DNA of 39,307 bases from Lachnospiraceae bacterium (GCA_021202635.1 JAJQCQ010000027.1:23951-63257), one strand, 5' to 3'. Shown: positions 7,884 through 16,509, numbered from the stretch's first letter. A program made the numbers and translations. The notes: generated by a model from the sequence alone, not told the origin.

Positions 7884-8825
7884 ATGATGCAGGAAAAAAT
7901 TGGCAGCGTGATTCTTGACGACACCTGCTACCCCGGCGAAGACCGCTACAGCGACGGCTCCATAGAGCAGGAGCTCCTCGCGATAGCGAAAAGCTGTAAA
8001 AATGAAGCAGACTATAATGCGGTAATCGCGGAGAAAAAAAGCTGGCCTGTGATGTACCATTTTTCTCACATCCGACACAACCTTCTCTCCTGGGTGCCCA
8101 TCCGCAAAGAAGATAAGGTTCTTGAGATCGGCGCCGGCTGCGGAGCCGTCACCGGTACGCTCGCGGCAAAGGCCGGAAGTGTCACCTGTATCGAGCTTTC
8201 CAGGCAGCGCAGCCTGGTCAATGCCTGGCGGCACCGCGATTATGACAATATCACCATCCTGCTGGGCGCGTTTGAGGATGTCGAAAAACGGCTCACAGAA
8301 AAATATGACTACATCACCCTGATCGGTGTTTTCGAATATGCTGCGCTCTATACAAAGGCAGAAAACCCTTTTGTCCATATGCTCACCACCATTGCGCGTC
8401 ACCTGGCGCCCGGCGGAAAGATTCTGATCGCGATCGAAAACCGGCTGGGGCTCAAATACTGGGCCGGCTGCACGGAAGATCACGTCGGCAGGCTCTTCGA
8501 AGGGCTGGAAGGCTATTCCCGCACCCCCGCCTCTGGTGTACGCACATTTTCGAAACTGGAGCTGGAAAAGCTTTTTGGGGAAGCCGGAGACTTCAAAACT
8601 ACTTTTTACTACCCTTATCCGGATTATAAATTTCCGTTTTCCATCTACTCCGACCGCTATCTTCCACGCAAAGGAGACCTGAAAAACAACCTCAACAATT
8701 ACGACCGGCGACGGCTTCTGCTGTTTGATGAGGGAAAGGTATTTGACAGTCTCATCGAAAACGGACTGTTCCCGCAGTTTTCCAATTCCTTTTTGGTTTT
8801 CCTGGAACAGGAGGAACAGCCATGA
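7884..8825 (+). CDS. SAM-dependent methyltransferase, polysaccharide locus
   Basis: A 313-residue class I methyltransferase. Motif I is VLEIGAGCGAVTGTLAAKAGSVTCIELS (about residues 85-112), motif II-like ITLIGVFEYAALY, and motif III-like HLAPGGKILIAIENRLGLKYW. The ATG at 7884 is preceded by GGAGG with a seven-base spacer; an in-frame ATG at 7863 lacks a ribosome site. The stop overlaps the next start (ATGA at 8822-8825), so the two proteins are translationally coupled. Its place behind a Wzt with a cargo domain suggests methylation of the polymer end, like the methyltransferase half of WbdD; that role is inference. Methylation of an internal sugar or of a precursor are alternatives. Confidence 0.85.
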   Translation: MMQEKIGSVILDDTCYPGEDRYSDGSIEQELLAIAKSCKNEADYNAVIAEKKSWPVMYHFSHIRHNLLSWVPIRKEDKVLEIGAGCGAVTGTLAAKAGSVTCIELSRQRSLVNAWRHRDYDNITILLGAFEDVEKRLTEKYDYITLIGVFEYAALYTKAENPFVHMLTTIARHLAPGGKILIAIENRLGLKYWAGCTEDHVGRLFEGLEGYSRTPASGVRTFSKLELEKLFGEAGDFKTTFYYPYPDYKFPFSIYSDRYLPRKGDLKNNLNNYDRRRLLLFDEGKVFDSLIENGLFPQFSNSFLVFLEQEEQP

Positions 8826-10060
8826 AAGACATCATCTATTCGAAATATTCCAACGAAAGAAGCCGGGATTTCTCGATCCGCACCGATATTCTGGAAGAGA
8901 ACGGCAGACGCAGTGTCCGCAAGAGGGCGATTTATCCGGAGGGCAAGGCACATATCCAGGCACTTTACCGGCATTATCAGACCCTTTCCGAGCTGACTGC
9001 CGGCACACGGCTTTCCTGGAACCACTGTATACCGACAGCAGACGGAGTCGAGCTGGAATACCTGGAAGGGGAATCCCTGGAAGAACAGCTGCTGTTCACC
9101 CTGCATACCAAGGGTATGGATGCGTGTGCCCGGGATTTCCTGGACTGTCTGCGTTTCATCCGCTCACTCCACACGGGAGCCTCCTTTTCTCCCTGTGAAG
9201 AATTCCGCCGGGTCTTTGGAGAGGTTTCACTGCCAGCCGGTACCGATTGCGCGCCGTGTACAGACATTGACCTGCTCTGTGAAAACATCCTGGTCGCAAA
9301 CGGACACTGGACCGCGATTGACTATGAATGGAGCTTTGAATTTCCCATCCCGGTGAATTTTCTCTTGTACCGGATCATCCTGCATTTTACAGACAATGCA
9401 AACCGGGGGGAAGAATTCCGGCGCTTTGATTTTATGGGACAGATGGGGATCACCGAAGAGGAAAAAACCGCTTTTGCGGCGATGGAAGCCCATTTTCAGA
9501 AGTACATCCTTCAGGGGCATGTCCCTATCCGCAATCTCTATCCCGCCATCAGCGAAGGAGCTTTTCCTGCGGAAAATCACCTTGCTTTGGAGGATTTACA
9601 GATTTATTTTGATTACGGCAACGGCTTTCGCGAGGAAAACTCAGTTCTTTACCACATGCAGGAGGAACCCTGCTGGCACCTGCGGCAGGAGATTCCCATT
9701 CCGAACGGGGTCAAAGCACTGCGCATGGATCCAGGCAGCCATGCTTCCATCGTACATCTGCGCGAATTTCGCTTTGTCTCTCAGACAGAACGGGCTGCTT
9801 TTTGTCTGCGTGAAGGCAGCGTAAATGGCGACTGGATTTATTTTTCGGAGGAAGACCCGAATATCTTTCTTACTGAAATCCCGGAGGACGCCAGAAGCTT
9901 CCTCGTGGAGCTTGAAGCCTTCCAGCCGGGTCAGGCACCCATGAAGGAGGTCGGCCGGCTTGCCAGAGAATATCAGGAGCTGAAAAATTCGCGTCTGATC
10001 CGCTGGAAGGATACCGTAACCTCTGTTCTGAAGCCGCAGGAAGGATCTGCTGCGAAATAA
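8822..10060 (+). CDS. Kinase-fold (APH/choline-kinase-like) protein, possible WbdD-type kinase
   Basis: A 412-residue protein. Residues 1-180 look like an atypical small-molecule kinase: VRKRAIYPEGKAHIQAL with a candidate beta-3 Lys near residue 34, the hinge-like GVELEYLEGESLEEQ, and a catalytic-loop pattern DIDLLCENILV (D148, D150, N155). AIDYEW (D167) follows at the metal-binding position. The usual catalytic-loop HxD is replaced by DxD. The C-terminal half (about 270-412) is of unknown fold. No membrane segment is seen. It is coupled by a 4-bp overlap to the methyltransferase, and together the two parallel the methyltransferase-kinase chain terminator WbdD, although the long WbdD coiled coil is missing. 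Substrate unknown; the kinase assignment rests on motifs I read by eye. Confidence 0.6.
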   Translation: MKDIIYSKYSNERSRDFSIRTDILEENGRRSVRKRAIYPEGKAHIQALYRHYQTLSELTAGTRLSWNHCIPTADGVELEYLEGESLEEQLLFTLHTKGMDACARDFLDCLRFIRSLHTGASFSPCEEFRRVFGEVSLPAGTDCAPCTDIDLLCENILVANGHWTAIDYEWSFEFPIPVNFLLYRIILHFTDNANRGEEFRRFDFMGQMGITEEEKTAFAAMEAHFQKYILQGHVPIRNLYPAISEGAFPAENHLALEDLQIYFDYGNGFREENSVLYHMQEEPCWHLRQEIPIPNGVKALRMDPGSHASIVHLREFRFVSQTERAAFCLREGSVNGDWIYFSEEDPNIFLTEIPEDARSFLVELEAFQPGQAPMKEVGRLAREYQELKNSRLIRWKDTVTSVLKPQEGSAAK

Positions 10061-10146
10061 CGGATGCGTCTTGCACCGCCGCCTGTACACAAACCGGGAA
10101 TGTGCCAGACTATGAACCGAATCAAATTTGGGAGAAAACCAGAATC

Positions 10147-12663
10147 ATGAGTATAAAGAAAATAAAAATTGATCAGGAGACCTTCGGATGGGAACCCGGC
10201 GGCACATTTATCCTGCGCGGATGGAAAGTCACAGACCCTGGGGAAGCAGCCGTTTTTCGGGTACTTGATGAAACCGACACGCCAGTCGAAGCCGAATGCG
10301 TCCTGCTCCCCCGCCCGGACGTTGTCAGTCTTCATGCAGACTACGCTCCGCTGCAGGCTGAGCTTGGTTTTCAAATCACCGTGCCAGACATCGAACATTA
10401 TATGGAAGCACATCAGAAGCTGACGATTGAACTGCATGCCGGCGATACCAGCCGCGTGATTTTCTCGCGGAGTACGACAAAGCTGAAAAAAGCCTATTTT
10501 GATTCCTCTATCCAGTACTTTCTGGACGTCTGCGGATGTATTGACAATGTCATTACCATCCGCGGCTGGATTGTAGATATCACCGGGGAATGCTTTCCTC
10601 AGATCACGGATGAAAACGGAACGCTCTTACCCGTCCAGCCAAAAAGGTCCCTCCGCCCTGACCTGGTGGATGCGCTGCACCTGAATCCGGACTTTTACCA
10701 GGATCGTTCCTGGGGGTTTTCGTTCACGATGCCTATGGACAATTTTCAGGGTTCTGCCCTGCTCATCCGGATGCAGAATCCATATACAGACAAATCTCTC
10801 CGTCTCCCCAGGCAGCGGCTCATCTGGATGGGAACCAGTGTGGGACGGTGCCTGCTTCTGCTCACACGCTTCAGTCCGGGCCGTCTCCGGGATGAGATCC
10901 GCCGCAAAGGTCCAAAGGGATTCCTTACGCATTTGCGGAACGCAAGCACACTCACTGATATTCCTTACGCGAACTGGCGCAAACAGCACAATGTCAGCCG
11001 CACCGAGCTGCGCAGGCAGAGAAAAGAATCCTTTTCCTACGCGCCGCTGCTTAGCATCGTCATCCCGCTCTACAATACGCCAGAGCGCTATCTGCGGGAG
11101 CTGCTGGATTCGATTCTTGCGCAGACGTACTCCCATTTTGAAGTCTGCCTGGCGGATGGAAGCACACAGCCGGAACCAGCCGCGCTGATCGAAAAGCACT
11201 ATGGCCATGAGCCGCGGATCCGCCTGCAGCGCCTTGCGAAAAATGACGGCATCTCCGAAAATACAAACGCGGCAATCCGCATGGCCAGAGGCGAATTTCT
11301 GGTCTTTTCCGACCATGACGATCTGCTGGAGCCAAACGCGCTCTATGAATTGGTAAAAAAGCTGAATGAAAATCCGGCGCTGGATCTGATCTACACGGAT
11401 GAGGATCTGACCGATGAAAGCTCAAAGCATTTTAGCAACCCCCGCTTCAAGCCGGACTTCAACCCGGACTTTCTGCGGAGTATCAACTACATCTGCCATC
11501 TGACCATGGTACGTACCGCACTGGCGTTCGATGTGGGACTTCTGCGGAAGCAGTGCGACGGCGCACAGGATCATGATTTTCTCCTGCGCTGTATTGAAAA
11601 GACCGATCGCGTCGCTCATATTCCGAAGATTCTCTACCACTGGCGTGCCTACAGCGGCTCTACCGCCGGCAACCAGGACAGCAAGCAGTACGCCATAGAC
11701 GCCGGAAAGCTGGCGCTCACGGAGCATTACACGCGGCTTGGTTATGAGGCTGAAGTGGAATATACCGATATTTTTATCATGTACCGCATGCGGCTGAAGG
11801 TAAAAGAGACGGCTCCGTCCCGCCTGCCGCTGGTTACCATCGTCATTCCGAATAAGGATCACCTGGAGCTTCTGGATGCCTGTGTACAGTCCATCTTCGC
11901 CAAAACCGACTATTGCAACTATGAGATTCTTATCGTAGAGAACAACAGTGAAGCGCCTGAAACATTTGCGTATTATGAACGAATGAGGTGTGAGCATGCG
12001 AATTTCCGGGTCGTAACCTGGGAGGGAGGCTTTAATTACTCCGCGATCAACAATTTTGGTGTCCGCCACGCGAACGGAGAATATCTGGTATTCCTCAACA
12101 ACGACACGGAAGTCATCTCCCCCTTCTGGATCCGGGAAATGCTCGGATTCTGTCAGCGGGAAAATACGGCCGCAGTAGGAGCCAAGCTCTATTACGCGGA
12201 CGGACAGGTACAGCATGCGGGGGTAGTGATCGGCATCGGCGGCTTTGCCGGGCATGTTCATCCCTTCTGCAGCCGCGCAGATACCGGCTATCTTGGCCGT
12301 CTGAAGGCGGTGCAGGACATCAGCGCAGTTACCGCAGCCTGCATGATGGTAAAACGCTCTGTCTTTGAATCCATCGATGGCTTCGACGAGAATTTCGTGG
12401 TCGCGCTCAATGATGTCGATCTCTGTCTGCGTATCCGGGAAAAGGGGTATCTGATCGTGATGGACCCCAATGTGGAACTCTATCACTATGAATCCAAATC
12501 GCGTGGATATGAAGATACACCGGAAAAACAGGAACGCTTTCAAAAAGAGATCCGCCGTTTCCAAAGCCGCTGGAAAGGCTTTCTGGAAAAGGGGGATCCC
12601 TACTACAGCCCGCACCTGACCCTCCTGGACGGAGGCTGCGGCATCCGCCAGGAAACGGAATAG
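10147..12663 (+). CDS. Tandem GT2 glycosyltransferase with N-terminal duplicated beta modules
   Basis: An 838-residue protein. Residues 5-116 and 120-225 look like two copies of one beta-rich module, sharing a (L/I)RGWxVD strand, RPD(V/L)V and a GF(Q/S)(I/F)T(V/M)P strand. They are followed by a linker (YANWRKQHNVSRTELRRQRK) and two GT2 domains. Domain 1 starts at LSIVIPLYNTPERYLREL with FSDHDDLLEPNALYEL. Domain 2 starts at VTIVIPNKDHLELLDACV with FLNNDTEVISPFWIREM and LNDVDLCLRIREKGY. The ATG at 10147 is preferred over a GTG at 10102, which has no ribosome site, though GGGAG is about 12 bases from 10147. It is the last gene of the right arm and a paralogue of the gene at 2888-4741, which lacks the beta modules. 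It probably extends the exported polymer; the beta modules may bind glycan. Confidence 0.88.
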   Translation: MSIKKIKIDQETFGWEPGGTFILRGWKVTDPGEAAVFRVLDETDTPVEAECVLLPRPDVVSLHADYAPLQAELGFQITVPDIEHYMEAHQKLTIELHAGDTSRVIFSRSTTKLKKAYFDSSIQYFLDVCGCIDNVITIRGWIVDITGECFPQITDENGTLLPVQPKRSLRPDLVDALHLNPDFYQDRSWGFSFTMPMDNFQGSALLIRMQNPYTDKSLRLPRQRLIWMGTSVGRCLLLLTRFSPGRLRDEIRRKGPKGFLTHLRNASTLTDIPYANWRKQHNVSRTELRRQRKESFSYAPLLSIVIPLYNTPERYLRELLDSILAQTYSHFEVCLADGSTQPEPAALIEKHYGHEPRIRLQRLAKNDGISENTNAAIRMARGEFLVFSDHDDLLEPNALYELVKKLNENPALDLIYTDEDLTDESSKHFSNPRFKPDFNPDFLRSINYICHLTMVRTALAFDVGLLRKQCDGAQDHDFLLRCIEKTDRVAHIPKILYHWRAYSGSTAGNQDSKQYAIDAGKLALTEHYTRLGYEAEVEYTDIFIMYRMRLKVKETAPSRLPLVTIVIPNKDHLELLDACVQSIFAKTDYCNYEILIVENNSEAPETFAYYERMRCEHANFRVVTWEGGFNYSAINNFGVRHANGEYLVFLNNDTEVISPFWIREMLGFCQRENTAAVGAKLYYADGQVQHAGVVIGIGGFAGHVHPFCSRADTGYLGRLKAVQDISAVTAACMMVKRSVFESIDGFDENFVVALNDVDLCLRIREKGYLIVMDPNVELYHYESKSRGYEDTPEKQERFQKEIRRFQSRWKGFLEKGDPYYSPHLTLLDGGCGIRQETE

Positions 12664-12665
12664 AA

Positions 12666-12731
12666 AAAGCCTCCGATTCTCTCGCAGACACGGACGTTCC
12701 TTTCACGTCTGTCTGTGAGGTCGGAGGCTTT
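12666..12731. terminator. Bidirectional terminator between convergent genes
   Basis: AAAGCCTCCGA (12666-12676) pairs perfectly with TCGGAGGCTTT (12721-12731), with a second inner stem (CAGACACGGACG against CGTCTGTCTG). The A-rich left flank and T-rich right side let it work in both directions, ending the right arm and rmlB. Confidence 0.8.
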
Positions 12732-12757
12732 CATCATCCTCATAATCCGTTTAATTC

Positions 12758-13840
12758 TTATCTTCCTTTATACATCTCATCATAATATTTCTGATAATCG
12801 CCGCTGGTGACATTGGCCATCCAGTCTTCGTGCTCAAAGAACCAGCGAATTGTAAGACGGATGCCGTCCTCAAACTTTGTCTCCGGCTCCCAGCCCACCT
12901 CTGCGCGAATCTTGTCCGGGGCAATCGCATAGCGGCGGTCGTGTCCTTTCCGGTCCGTCACATAAGTGATCAGCTTTTCACTGACAAGTGCCTTGCGCGG
13001 ATCATCGTCGGGGAGCATCTCCTGGAGCGTATCCAGGATGATGTGAATGATCTGAATATTCTGCCGTTCATTGTGCCCGCCAATATTATAAGTCTCGAAC
13101 AGACGCCCCTTCTCCTGCACCAGGTCGATGCCCTTCGCGTGATCCTCGACATAAAGCCAGTCGCGGACATTTTTGCCATCGCCATAGACCGGGAGCGGCT
13201 TGCCCTGAAGCGCATTATTGATGATCAGCGGGATCAGCTTTTCCGGAAACTGATACGGACCGTAATTGTTGCTGCAGTTCGTGATGTTCGCCGGGAAGCG
13301 GTAGGTATCCATATAGGCCTTTACGAGCATATCCGAGGAAGCCTTGCTCGCGGAGTAGGGGCTGTGCGGTGCATAGGGAGTCGTCTCGTAAAAATACTCC
13401 CCCTCATTTTCCAGTGAACCATAAACCTCGTCGGTCGACACGTGGAGAAACTTTTTCCCCTCCTGAAAGGTACCGTCCGGGAGCTCCCAGGCTGCCTTCG
13501 CCGCATTCAGCATCACCAGTGTGCCAAGTACATTCGTCTTTACAAAAACCTCCGGATCCCGAATACTCCGGTCTACATGGCTTTCCGCCGCAAAATGAAC
13601 CACACGGTCGATCTCATTCTCTTCAAAAATCCGGTTTATCGCCTCTGTATCACAGATGTCCGCACGGATAAAGGTATAATTTTCCCGGTTTTCCACATCA
13701 CGCAGATTCTCAAGATTGCCCGCATAGGTCAGTTTGTCCACATTGATAATCCGGATTTCATCTCCATATTTGCGAAACATGTAGTGAATGTAGTTTGAAC
13801 CGATGAAACCGGCTCCTCCTGTTACAAGATAGGTTCTCAT
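12758..13840 (-). CDS. rmlB: dTDP-glucose 4,6-dehydratase
   Basis: A 360-residue extended short-chain dehydrogenase that converts dTDP-glucose to dTDP-4-keto-6-deoxyglucose, the second step of dTDP-rhamnose synthesis. Motifs are VTGGAGFIGSNYIHYM (NAD binding, residues 5-20), HFAAESHVDRSI, STDEVYGSL, the catalytic YSASKASSD (Tyr and Lys), NCSNNYGPYQFPEKLIPL and VYGDGKNVRDWLYVEDH. The ATG at 13840 lies six bases after AGGAGG; an in-frame upstream ATG at 13936 would add 32 residues with no family counterpart. It converges on the right polysaccharide arm. The region upstream of its ribosome site carries a GC hairpin (13864-13880) and then an intact MITE, so its promoter has probably been reshaped by that insertion. 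Confidence 0.97.
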   Translation of the reverse strand: MRTYLVTGGAGFIGSNYIHYMFRKYGDEIRIINVDKLTYAGNLENLRDVENRENYTFIRADICDTEAINRIFEENEIDRVVHFAAESHVDRSIRDPEVFVKTNVLGTLVMLNAAKAAWELPDGTFQEGKKFLHVSTDEVYGSLENEGEYFYETTPYAPHSPYSASKASSDMLVKAYMDTYRFPANITNCSNNYGPYQFPEKLIPLIINNALQGKPLPVYGDGKNVRDWLYVEDHAKGIDLVQEKGRLFETYNIGGHNERQNIQIIHIILDTLQEMLPDDDPRKALVSEKLITYVTDRKGHDRRYAIAPDKIRAEVGWEPETKFEDGIRLTIRWFFEHEDWMANVTSGDYQKYYDEMYKGR

Positions 13841-13894
13841 AGCTTTCCTCCTTTTCAATCCACGCTCCCGCCCGGGGAGCAACGAAAAATGCAC

Positions 13895-14029
13895 GTAACT
13901 GTTCAGTACCTTCACAGCTACGAGGGAAAAGCCCATTTAAAATCGCTTCGCGATGGGGCTTTTCCCCATAAGCTATAAGCTTTCATACGTACCTCGCAGC
14001 AGGTGCGAGGTACTGTCCTGAATAGTTAC
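13895..14029. mobile_element. Intact IS66-type MITE, 135 bp, with 8-bp target duplication
   Basis: The element begins GTAACTGTTCAGTACCT and ends with the inverse of GTAACTATTCAGGACAG. It is bounded by perfect 8-bp direct repeats AAATGCAC at 13887-13894 and 14030-14037. Inside are a strong hairpin (13924-13966, GGGAAAAGCCCAT against ATGGGGCTTTTCCC with an inner ATCGC-TTC-GCGAT) and a second one (GTACCTCGCA against TGCGAGGTAC, up to 14012). No open frame of note. GTAA ends plus an 8-bp duplication are hallmarks of the IS66 family. It lies downstream of the deacetylase-like gene and upstream of rmlB, and the hairpin could stop transcription coming from the former. Confidence 0.8.
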
Positions 14030-14086
14030 AAATGCACAACGATGTATCTGTATCTATATGCAGACAGCCGGACGCCAAACAGCTCC

Positions 14087-15838
14087 CTAGCTGTCCTCTC
14101 CGGCCGCGCTGCCCTCATCGTCAGTCGCTTCCGTGCTGCTTTCCTCCGAAGAACCGGAAGCGGTGTACTCCGAGCTCATCGTCCCGGCCGCGTCAGAGAG
14201 CTCCGCCACCGTATCCGGACGCAGCGCATCCCATACCGCGCTCACGTCAAACAGGTCTGATAGCAGATCCGCGTTGTAATACATCCGGTATCCATCGATA
14301 TTTCTCCTGCCCATCCGCATGGATGTACCGTTAAACTGTACCCAGTACTGCGTCGAATCCACACAGCAGAAGATATTGTACCCCTGCTCTTTCAGATAGA
14401 TATAATACTCATTGTCCTCTGAGTATTCTGTCCAGTCGCTGATATCCGCACCAAACGCAAAGATAATGATATCCGTCTCGCCAACGATCGTCTCGACATT
14501 GTTCTTCCACCGCTCTGTATCCGTCATCGTCCCCTCCAGGCCTTTCGCCAGAGGATCAATATGCCCCCAGGTGTGACTCGTGAATTCCCAGCCGTCTGCC
14601 TTCAGCGCGTCCGCGACAGCTGTAGCCGCGTCCACTTCCGCCTGCCAGGCCTCTTCATCGAAGTCCGGGTTTTCTTCCAGATATTCCCTTTGCCAGCTTG
14701 TGAGACGGTCTTCATCGCGCGTCAGATATACCTCATCTGTCCGGTAACCGAGGATCCCCTCATATCCGGTCAGTGCGATCGTCCCCTTATGACCGTGATA
14801 GGCGAAGTCCGGGTGCAGATCCACAAACGTGTCAATCCACGGAATCAGATCATAATCACCGACCGATACCGTACCGTCATCTTCGATATACTCCGCCTTC
14901 ACATCACCATTCTCATCCAGTACCAGCCGCGACGCAAAGCCGTCTCCGTCCATATAATGATAATAGCACACATCATCCTGCGAAAGCACGAAAGGAGTTT
15001 TCCCTTCCGGGAGCAGGATTTCCTTGCGGGTGACCGTACCATCGTCATTGACCTCGCACATATCGTGCATACTGACCATGACATAGCCTTCCTCGTACAT
15101 GGTCTCCATAATCGCGGAAAACTCGTCCATCGTCACCATGTACTGATTGTAGCCTTCTGCATAAAGGTCGCCGTCAAAAGCTTTGGACGCGTCCCAGATA
15201 ATCGTGTGGAAAAAGATGTGCGTCACCTCTTCCGGCGCCCAGGATACACAGTTTGCTTTCGTCTTTTCGTAGCTGGATGCCGCCTGCTGCAGCGTCTCAC
15301 TCAGCTCATAATATTCCGAGGCCTGCACACAGGCAATCGCACTGTCGTAATCATACATGGCGGCCAGATTTTCCGCCTCCATCAGCACTGCATCGATCTC
15401 AGCCTCTTCGGCAGTCGTAAATGTATCATCGTCCGTACCAGACGCTTCGGACTGCACAGCAGAACCAGCATCCGTCTCCAGGACTTCATCGGTACCGGTT
15501 TCCTCCCCGGCGGTACTCACCACATCTGTTCCCCCGGTCTCATTCAACGTCGTGACAGCCGTATCGCCATCCGAGCCTGTCCCGGAATCACCCGTCTCTG
15601 AACCATCCGCCAGACTGCCCGTCTCAGCCGTATTCACACTGCCCTGCTGCTGATCTCCGGCAGAGCTCAGCTTCACCACCTCCGGAATAACGACCTCCTT
15701 CACAAGCAATGCTCCCATCACCACAAGAGCCAGCACCAGAAGTGATATCGCACACTTCATAAGCAGCTCATTTTTTCGTCGCTTCGTACGCCGCTCCTGC
15801 GGATTATAATCCTGGTCTCCCATGTTCCCCTCCTTCAT
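14087..15838 (-). CDS. Membrane-anchored polysaccharide-deacetylase-like protein
   Basis: A 583-residue surface protein: a basic cytoplasmic head, one membrane helix (about residues 27-52), a Ser/Thr/Asp/Glu-rich stalk to about 145, a helical segment, and an extracellular domain from about 200. The domain shows CE4-like (NodB) features: VLSQDDVCYY with an Asp pair (288-289) where the metal/base Asp is expected, and SHTWGHI (His422 and His426), matching the HxxxH metal motif. A 130-residue insertion lies between them. It may de-N-acetylate a wall or capsule glycan, but the classical TFDDG and RPPYG motifs are not clear, so activity is uncertain. A second start at 15823 has GGAGGGG close by; the 15838 ATG has GGGG five bases upstream. 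It is transcribed with the small membrane gene upstream. Confidence 0.72.
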   Translation of the reverse strand: MKEGNMGDQDYNPQERRTKRRKNELLMKCAISLLVLALVVMGALLVKEVVIPEVVKLSSAGDQQQGSVNTAETGSLADGSETGDSGTGSDGDTAVTTLNETGGTDVVSTAGEETGTDEVLETDAGSAVQSEASGTDDDTFTTAEEAEIDAVLMEAENLAAMYDYDSAIACVQASEYYELSETLQQAASSYEKTKANCVSWAPEEVTHIFFHTIIWDASKAFDGDLYAEGYNQYMVTMDEFSAIMETMYEEGYVMVSMHDMCEVNDDGTVTRKEILLPEGKTPFVLSQDDVCYYHYMDGDGFASRLVLDENGDVKAEYIEDDGTVSVGDYDLIPWIDTFVDLHPDFAYHGHKGTIALTGYEGILGYRTDEVYLTRDEDRLTSWQREYLEENPDFDEEAWQAEVDAATAVADALKADGWEFTSHTWGHIDPLAKGLEGTMTDTERWKNNVETIVGETDIIIFAFGADISDWTEYSEDNEYYIYLKEQGYNIFCCVDSTQYWVQFNGTSMRMGRRNIDGYRMYYNADLLSDLFDVSAVWDALRPDTVAELSDAAGTMSSEYTASGSSEESSTEATDDEGSAAGEDS

Positions 15839-15859
15839 CCGTTCCCCTTTATTTTCCTT

Positions 15860-16396
15860 TTACTCAGCCAGGCCGGCCAGTGTGACGTCCAGAGACAGCG
15901 CTGTTCCCTCTCCCGTATCCGTCGTCTGCGCATCCTGACTGACATCGGTCTCCTGCTCGTTGGCAGAGCTCTGGCTGCCAGAAGAATCCTGGTCAGTCAC
16001 AGATATGATCTCCATATCCGTCTCCTCCTCCGTCTGCTGTTCTGCAGCAGCTTCCTCTGTATCGGACAGAAGCTCTGTCTCCTGCACATTCGTCCCCATA
16101 CGCTCGGACCCGGTCTCGAGACTGCCATATTCCAAAACAACTTCATAGATCATCGCAGCCACCAGTACCACGATCAATACAAACAAAACTCCCCAGAGAA
16201 GGCGCATCTTCGCATCGGTCTCCTCATCCCTGCGCCTGCGCCCGGATGGTTCTGAAAGATGTTCCTTCGGTACCGTTCCGATCGGCTGCGCACGTCGGCT
16301 GCGCCTGCTCTCTTCCGGTATCTCTCCGGACTCACCGTTATCCGGATTCCCCGTATAGATGTGGGAACGTCCCAGCGTTTTCTTCTGTTCATCCAT
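15860..16396 (-). CDS. Small single-pass membrane protein with acidic Ser/Thr-rich tail
   Basis: A 178-residue protein with a polar, basic cytoplasmic head (about 1-62), one clear membrane helix (MRLLWGVLFVLIVVLVAAMIYEVVL) and an acidic Glu/Thr/Ser/Gln-rich outer tail of about 90 residues. No enzyme motif is seen. The ATG at 16396 has GGAG seven bases upstream; an ATG at 16414 in frame is less well placed. It lies 21 bp upstream of the deacetylase-like gene, behind a good promoter. The matching architecture (head, one helix, low-complexity outer stalk) suggests they act together at the cell surface. Family not recognised. Confidence 0.7.
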   Translation of the reverse strand: MDEQKKTLGRSHIYTGNPDNGESGEIPEESRRSRRAQPIGTVPKEHLSEPSGRRRRDEETDAKMRLLWGVLFVLIVVLVAAMIYEVVLEYGSLETGSERMGTNVQETELLSDTEEAAAEQQTEEETDMEIISVTDQDSSGSQSSANEQETDVSQDAQTTDTGEGTALSLDVTLAGLAE

Positions 16397-16509
16397 GTCT
16401 TTTCTCCGTTTCAATCAACCAGCAGATCTGTCCGCAACAGCCTGTTATCGCCTGTATGCCTGCCGCATTCCGCTTCAGTCGGCATAAAATTCATCCAATT
16501 CAGTTAATT

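Noticed and set aside
11422-12615. A 397-residue minus-strand frame
   Set aside because: Antisense to the two-domain glycosyltransferase, whose motifs are complete; no motif is seen in the antisense frame.
13841-13936. Extended RmlB start at 13936
   Set aside because: The extra residues come from the intergenic region and the edge of the MITE. AGGAGG lies six bases before the ATG at 13840.
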